A stretch of DNA of 64,000 nt, taken from assembly GCF_047948215.1 (NCBI RefSeq), contig NC_134455.1, positions 351,259,991 to 351,323,990 of the forward strand, given 5' to 3'. The translations under genes were made by a program, and so were the position numbers. Below the pieces are notes generated by a model, which saw only the letters and a program-made list of their open reading frames with translations, made no database searches and was not told the origin of the DNA. Within the stretch, counting starts at the first letter, position 1, and the number at the start of each line of letters is the position of its first letter. Source of the DNA: Lycorma delicatula (taxonomy: Eukaryota > Arthropoda > Insecta > Hemiptera > Fulgoridae). Of this stretch, positions 58,936-64,000 are shown piece after piece.

Positions 58936-59136
58936 AAACTGCAGCTAAATTGTAAAAAAATTGTTTTACTTTAGCGTTAAAAAACGAAGAAACTTTTTCC
59001 CCGAACGCTTTATCATCTCGCCTACCGTAATGGAAAAAACATACCACATTTTTCTATTCTATTTTCTCTCCGATAACAAGTCATACTTATCTGATTATAA
59101 AAACCTTACACCCTTTTTTTATGGTAAGAAATGAGT
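58936..59136. other. AT-rich intronic DNA, nothing recognised
   Basis: No feature seen. Confidence 0.5.
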
Positions 59137-59240
59137 TTTTTAGTGTATGAAAAAAGGCTAAATCTGAAAGGGATTCGAACCCACAACGTTACAAATGAAA
59201 GATAGATACGCTTCCGTTCCGCTACGGAAGACGGCTATCA
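59137..59240 (-). repeat. SINE family E-like copy
   Basis: Minus strand: AGCCGTCTTCCGTAGCGGAA, CGGAAGCGTATCTATC, TTTCATTTGTAACG, B box GGTTCGAATCC. Same architecture as family E but a different tRNA-like head. Confidence 0.65.
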
Positions 59241-60659
59241 TTTTATTGAAAAAATGTATGTTATATCTCGCCGTTTCTCTTATATCAAGTGTTTCTCCGT
59301 TCTATAAGAAATTAAAATTTCTTTAGACTATTAACTGTATTTTATAGCAAAGCATTTAGACTTTACATTTTTGAATGTTTTTTAGAAACATTTCTAAATT
59401 ATCTAATCCGACAGTGTTTTGTAAAAATATGTTGATTTACTTTTAAAATATAATATTTTATAGTTTCTATATCGTCTAATCAAAAATAGATTATAAGTTT
59501 TCTGGAAGTAGAAATTTATTGGCGAGATAAGTCATAGTTGTATAATTTTTAAACTAAAAAATCGATGTATTTTTTTTCTTAAAAATGTAAAAAGAAGGGT
59601 GAAGGATAAATCACATTGTTACATTGTAAAAACCCGCTATTCATAAAAATAACCGCTTACTTCACATGTGCGAATGCGAGTATATTGAACAATGAATTTA
59701 GCATTTCATAATAAGACTTAAAAATGTGACATTTTAAAATTAAAGAGTATGAATTTTAGAGACGTTATTAAAAACTTGAAGAAAATAATTTTGAAAATTA
59801 AGCTTCACTTGAAATTTTTAAATATTGTTAAGTCCGATGACGAATAGAAGTAAATAAAAGTTTTTTTTTTTTGTTTTAAAGGGAAATTGAACATTTAGTT
59901 GTATTATGTATTTGTACTTTTTAAAAGATTTCTACTTTTTATTTTTTTAGTATTTTTTTAAATTTTTATTGTAATGAAACTGTCAAGCATATGAATAAAT
60001 TTATGTCTAAACAGGCTCGCGAATAATATTTTTCACCGTTGAATTTCATGGTATTAAAAAAGTATGCATTTTACCGTATTTCTTTGAATAAACAAAGATT
60101 TTTCTTCGTATATTTAAAAACAAAACATTTTGTAACAAATACGGAAAATTTCATACAGCAAAATTTATTTCAACGAAAGATGAAATTGTGTTCAGTGGTA
60201 AATACGAGTGGAATGAATCGTGTAATGTTAGCTTTTCTATATTTAACTTTAACAGAAACAGGAGGGCTGCTGAGTGCGCTATTTCAAAAATAGATCGCAC
60301 TACCGCCCTGGGCAGACGCCAAATTTGGAAGAATCCTTTAGGGAAGGGGAATAAAAAATAACTACTGTGAGGCAGGACCAAAACACTCATCAATGACGTG
60401 AATTCTTAAAATCTCACCTATACCGTATATAAATTCTAGCCACACGGCGTTTACTGCTTACGACCGTTGATTGTCATAAGAAATAAGAATATTAAAATAA
60501 CATTTAAAACTGATGTTAATGGAACTCACACGTAATGTGAAATAAAATATTTCACTGTATATAAAATGCAATAAGTTGTTATTATGAGTTCTATTTAAGC
60601 GAACGATAATTACTGCTAATTTGAATAATGATAAATTGAAAGTTACGAAGCCTTCCGAG
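59241..60659. other. AT-rich intronic DNA, nothing recognised
   Basis: Frames at 60039-60293 and 60151-60393 lack protein-like features. A modestly GC-rich piece at 60290-60345 is unexplained. Confidence 0.45.
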
Positions 60660-60704
60660 CGGCGTAGTTTAAATATTACACGCTAGACAGCGTCTGCGTA
60701 CAAC
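60660..60704 (+). promoter_or_regulatory. Possible core promoter/5' leader of the 60.7 kb exon
   Basis: A TTTAAATATTA AT-box at about 60668-60678 lies within an otherwise GC-richer patch (CCGAGCGGCG before it, CGCTAGACAGCGTCTGCG after it) about 30 bases ahead of the first ATG. The placement fits a TATA-type promoter but no clear initiator was seen, and the exon could equally be preceded by a splice acceptor. Confidence 0.25.
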
Positions 60705-61391
60705 ATGCAGTGCCAACGAGCTGGCACATTTAGTTCGCGCCAGCCAAGACAGAGAGCGCACGTTGCTTCATCAGGACGTCTTCCGTCAAGATGGCAACAA
60801 CAAGGAGCGAATCGAGTGAAGCAGCGTAAAGTTATGGCCGATAAGGCGACGTCAAGTCCTAAGAAACACGGGGGAAGAGTACATCGATATGGACCTAGAA
60901 GAAGATCTCACAATTCACAAGATAAACATACGGCATGCTGTGCTTCGACTACATCGAATAATACAGCACCGAGTTGTGCAGAGAGGTTAGTCATCGGTGG
61001 AGAAGATACTAACTTTCTATCGACGGTACAGAAAACATCGGCTCACTATTCAAAACACCAACCGCCTCCGCCGGCAGCGCCTTCACCACGTGCATTGCCC
61101 GCCGACAGCGAAGAGATCGGACCTCCTTTGCAGCGACAAGACGGTGATGGTAGCAGTCATAGCGATAGGGAAGAGGATCCAGAAATCGAAGAACTCGCTC
61201 GACTACGATGCCCCAGCGAACGAACGGAGGTCATCGCCGAGAGAGAAATTCGACGACGTTCCCGGCAGAGAAGGTGTGCGGACTACCCAGGACTGGCCTT
61301 TGGATCATCGATATTCAGTTCCGACACACTTATGAAGTTTAGTGTAATTAAAAATGAACTGCACAACATATTGAATTCGCAGTTAAAAAGG
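60705..61391 (+). CDS. Candidate alternative first exon of tropomyosin with long low-complexity N-terminus (229 codons)
   Basis: A GC-rich open exon in AT-rich DNA, same strand as the tropomyosin exon 22.6 kb upstream. Residues 1-70 are basic and Ser/Gln/Arg-rich, 112-141 Pro-rich, 142-163 acidic, 177-190 Arg-rich (EREIRRRSRQRR), then YPGLAFGSSIFSSDTLMKFS and a heptad stretch (L209, F212, I215, L219, I222, L227) ending at R229. A GTTAGT donor after R229 would leave phase 0, the same phase as the muscle exon, so the two could splice to the same tropomyosin exon. From memory, this C-terminal stretch resembles the junction of atypical insect Tm1 isoforms (Drosophila Tm1-I/C, which recruits kinesin-1 for oskar mRNA transport); I could not verify this. 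A perfect GTAAGT four bases further on would leave phase 1, which argues for caution. Start candidates are 60705 and 60834 (residue 44, better context). The tail beyond the donor reads as intron. It could instead be exon 1 of another gene. Confidence 0.6.
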
Positions 61392-62964
61392 GTTAGTAAG
61401 TATGATATAATCTACAATGTTGAGGTATGTGTTTATGTAGTAATTTATAAATTATATTATTCCTTTTTAATAGATTGGTGAATTGAAAGTTAATTTTTTT
61501 TTTCTTAATGCTAATGTTTTTAAAATTACATTTAAACATGTTTTAGGAAAGGTTCAAATTAAGATAAGTGTAATCCGTTTGTTTTGTATGGGTTCACATC
61601 ACATTTCATATGGATACATTAATGCGCACGCACTGCGGTTGTGACGTACAGTACAGTCTTTACTGTGCCCATGTGGTCGGGGAGGGGAAAATAAAATGTA
61701 ACATTCCCAAAACATGATGCAATAACCTACATTATTATTTATTTATTCGTATTTACATATTTCTGTTTGCATTCTAAGCAATTTGTGTATTTGACATTGT
61801 CTATTATTTCAAAGTAACACTTGTAGATTGTACAATAATATTTTTGACGTATAGGCGTACCTCATCAGCTGTTTGTTTCATATCAGTGTTGTTCGTCTTG
61901 TTTCCTATGTACCTTTTATTTAACTGAAAACTTTTTTAGTTTTTTAATTCTATTATGTTGATTATTTTTTCATTGAATATTTGCAAAATAAATGTATCCG
62001 ATTAGTTTATTTTAATTAATTAAATTTATGTTATTTGCTGAAAAATATTAAATGATTTGTTAAACATTTCCCAAACAACAGAAAATAGGATATTTTATAA
62101 ATGTGCCTGAACATTGTATACAAGACTCTTAAACATCTTAGTATAATTAGACTCCCTAGTTCGCAAAGTATTAATGTAGTAGTAACTTAATGTCTTGACC
62201 TAAATGATCATTTATGCCCTGATTTTAAAAAAGTTGCTTAGGTTAGAAGTTGTATGTTTGAACTACATAAACAGTCAGGTGTGCCCAGCGACCTGGATAC
62301 AGTTATGTTATATACATATTTATAAAATAAAACGACTTATGTGGTATTGTTTGATACAGTATTATGAGTTGATTCCACAGATTTTAATATCTAGTCAACT
62401 GATTAGGCCTATCTATTGTTTTTGTTTACCTTGTTCTTCCCCCTTACTTTGCCTTAAGATTATTATTTCTTAGATTTTAGAACATTACTTCATTATTATT
62501 ATTTTTTTAATGTTAACATATACTATCTAATCTAACCTTAAAATATTATATGTACTCCTTACAAATTTTTGCCGTTCGTTTATCGAAAACGTTATTACTG
62601 TGATTATTTTATTGAAGTTTATTAATTAAAAACATACATTCTAAGCACTTATTTTCATTTTACCTTTGGTAGAAGCATTCTGGTGTGATATTTTTTAATT
62701 GTTCATGTAGTTAATTCATTGAGCTAATTTAGTTTAAATTGCAGTACATGTTTATTTTTAGTAAAATATTTATATGGCTGTTGCATTTTATTAAATTTAA
62801 AATACAGCATGGGGAATTTACAAATTTTAGACGTGCCTGGAATCTGAATTGGAAAACAGTTTTTTTTTTTGGTTATTGTAATCTTTGTAATTATTTTGTT
62901 TTACTAACGTGTACTTTGCAATATATTCATCACGTCAACAATAAGCAACCCACTCCAGACTCAG
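61392..62964. other. AT-rich intronic DNA downstream of the 60.7 kb exon
   Basis: No next exon seen. A GC-richer patch at 61590-61690 (GCGCACGCACTGCGG, TGACGTACAGTACAG) could be regulatory but shows no defined element. The 76- to 89-codon frames here are not protein-like. Confidence 0.45.
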
Positions 62965-63172
62965 AATGAATTCCTGAGACGTGTGGTTAATTGAACCCCC
63001 AACCACCAAAGTACACTGGTATCCACTGCCTAGTATTCAAATCTATATAAAAACAACTATTTTGTACTAGGATTTGAGTCTCAGAATGTTCAACTTTGAA
63101 AATCAGCTATTTAACAACTTATTTACAATAATGAGTTGATCGCTAGATCAGCTTGGTGGGCTAATAATAATT
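62965..63172 (-). repeat. SINE family A copy, lacking its 3' end
   Basis: TCCTGAGACGTGTGGTTAAT, AACCACCAAAGTACACTGG, TAGTATTCAAATCTATATAA and the head AAGCTGATCTAGCGATC complement. About the first 205 bp of the SINE are kept. Confidence 0.85.
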
Positions 63173-64000
63173 TGTTACTATAATTATCTTTTAAAAGGGG
63201 GTTTGTTGTAGTCTGAATAATTTCTTTTAACTATTACTGTTAACATTTGTTTACTTTTATAAAAAAAAAATTGTTAAATATATTAAATTTATTAATTAAA
63301 AAAGATTAGTCTTAGCTTAGTTATGATAAAGTTGGAACTTGTTTATATTCTAGTTTACTAATACTTAAGGTAGTTTTTTTTATCACTTATTTTTTCAAGG
63401 AAGGTGAAAGTGAAATAATAGGTAGAAAATATTACATGCTGCTGGCTGCCGAGAATTGAATTTGATATTTACTGTTCCACAAGCCAGGATGCTAACAGTA
63501 ACGGTAACTGGATGGCAGTCACTTATGACTAATTAATGTTCCCCAATAATTAGCATACACTGTTAACTAATATTTGGAATTCAAATCTAAGTATAATTAA
63601 TGATATTTTAACTTATTTTGTACAAGATTACAAACCAGATGTTTTAACTCCTTATGGTAAATGGCTAATTTTTATAATCAGATTTTTTCTGGTTGTAATT
63701 TTTAAAATTAATTGAAATCACAGCATTTCTGATTTGTGGATTACTTTGATACATAAATAATAATCAGAATGAGACCCGTGTTTAGCTACACGTTTTTTCA
63801 TAATTTCCATGATGTACTCTATATATCAGTTGTGACAGCATGCGTAACTTATTAAACTATGGAAGTAATGTAATAGTATCTTGAAAACAAGTCATAAAGT
63901 ATTTAATAAATTTAAAGGGGGTTGGTTGTATGTATTCTTTGCATGCTGTTCAATAGATTATTCATCACTTTCCCTCTCCAAAGTGTTTGTACATTAAATG
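63173..64000. other. AT-rich intronic DNA to the window end
   Basis: No exon, repeat copy or structure recognised. Confidence 0.5.

Larger units (their letters stand above)
38133..64000 (+). other. Tropomyosin intron 2 (runs off the window)
   Basis: Starts with the strong donor GTAAGT at 38133. The next tropomyosin exon (family motif AESEVAALNRR) was not seen before the window ends, so the intron would exceed 25.8 kb. It contains the candidate alternative first exon at 60705 and many transposon copies on both strands. An exon of about 40 codons could be missed by eye, so the length is a minimum estimate under that caveat. Confidence 0.6.

Noticed and set aside
60997..61335. 112-codon frame inside the 60.7 kb exon
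   Set aside because: Alternative frame without the heptad end or phase-compatible donor; basic composition is a by-product of the main frame.
1..64000. A novel defence or biosynthetic system
   Set aside because: No cluster of co-oriented genes exists here; apart from tropomyosin exons the coding content is broken transposons.

Overview
The window looks like AT-rich, repeat-laden animal nuclear DNA, almost certainly from an insect. The one gene I recognise firmly is tropomyosin: an 80-codon exon at 37893-38132 (+) encodes the canonical insect muscle N-terminus. The very long introns, abundant tRNA-derived SINEs, mariner relics and several LINE clades suggest a large-genome insect. A hemipteran such as a planthopper is my guess, not a demonstrated identity. 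Most open reading frames in the window are chance or transposon shadows.

Gene layout, all on the + strand: (i) a candidate noncoding first exon with promoter near 4060-4160, ending in a GTAAGT donor; (ii) the muscle-type coding exon 37862-38132; (iii) a GC-rich 229-codon open exon at 60705-61391. The last ends in a short heptad segment at phase 0 and is best explained as an alternative first exon of the same gene, giving a long, low-complexity N-terminus like the atypical Drosophila Tm1-I/C isoforms. I saw no downstream shared exon, so the rest of the gene should lie beyond position 64000. If this model is right, about 60 kb of the window is intron and two promoters feed one set of 3' exons.

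The intronic DNA is an archive of transposons. SINE family A (about 300 bp, tRNA head) has about twelve copies. Family B (up to 900 bp) carries a tRNA-like A/B box in its middle. Family C (about 780 bp, three copies) has an AT microsatellite at one fixed place. Family D (about 700 bp, four copies) has inverted ends and an internal B box. SINE family E has about six copies, and G, H and I are older families. Coding relics are one nearly full-length mariner (42400-43593), two more mariner relics, one DUF4817-type transposase relic, an I/Jockey-like RNase H fragment, an R1-like 3' end, a second GC-rich R1-like 3' end, and a further reverse-transcriptase C-terminus.

Several insertions are nested with readable target-site duplications: SINE A in a LINE RNase H (22604), in a mariner transposase (45974) and in family B (52781); an R1-like LINE tail inside a SINE (33570); and a family D element inside a diverged tandem array (50043). 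Four perfect or near-perfect foldbacks cluster in one family D copy (39611-40195). I found no CRISPR, intact tRNA, rRNA or wholly new system. The most interesting biology is the candidate alternative tropomyosin N-terminus and the internal-promoter repeat families.
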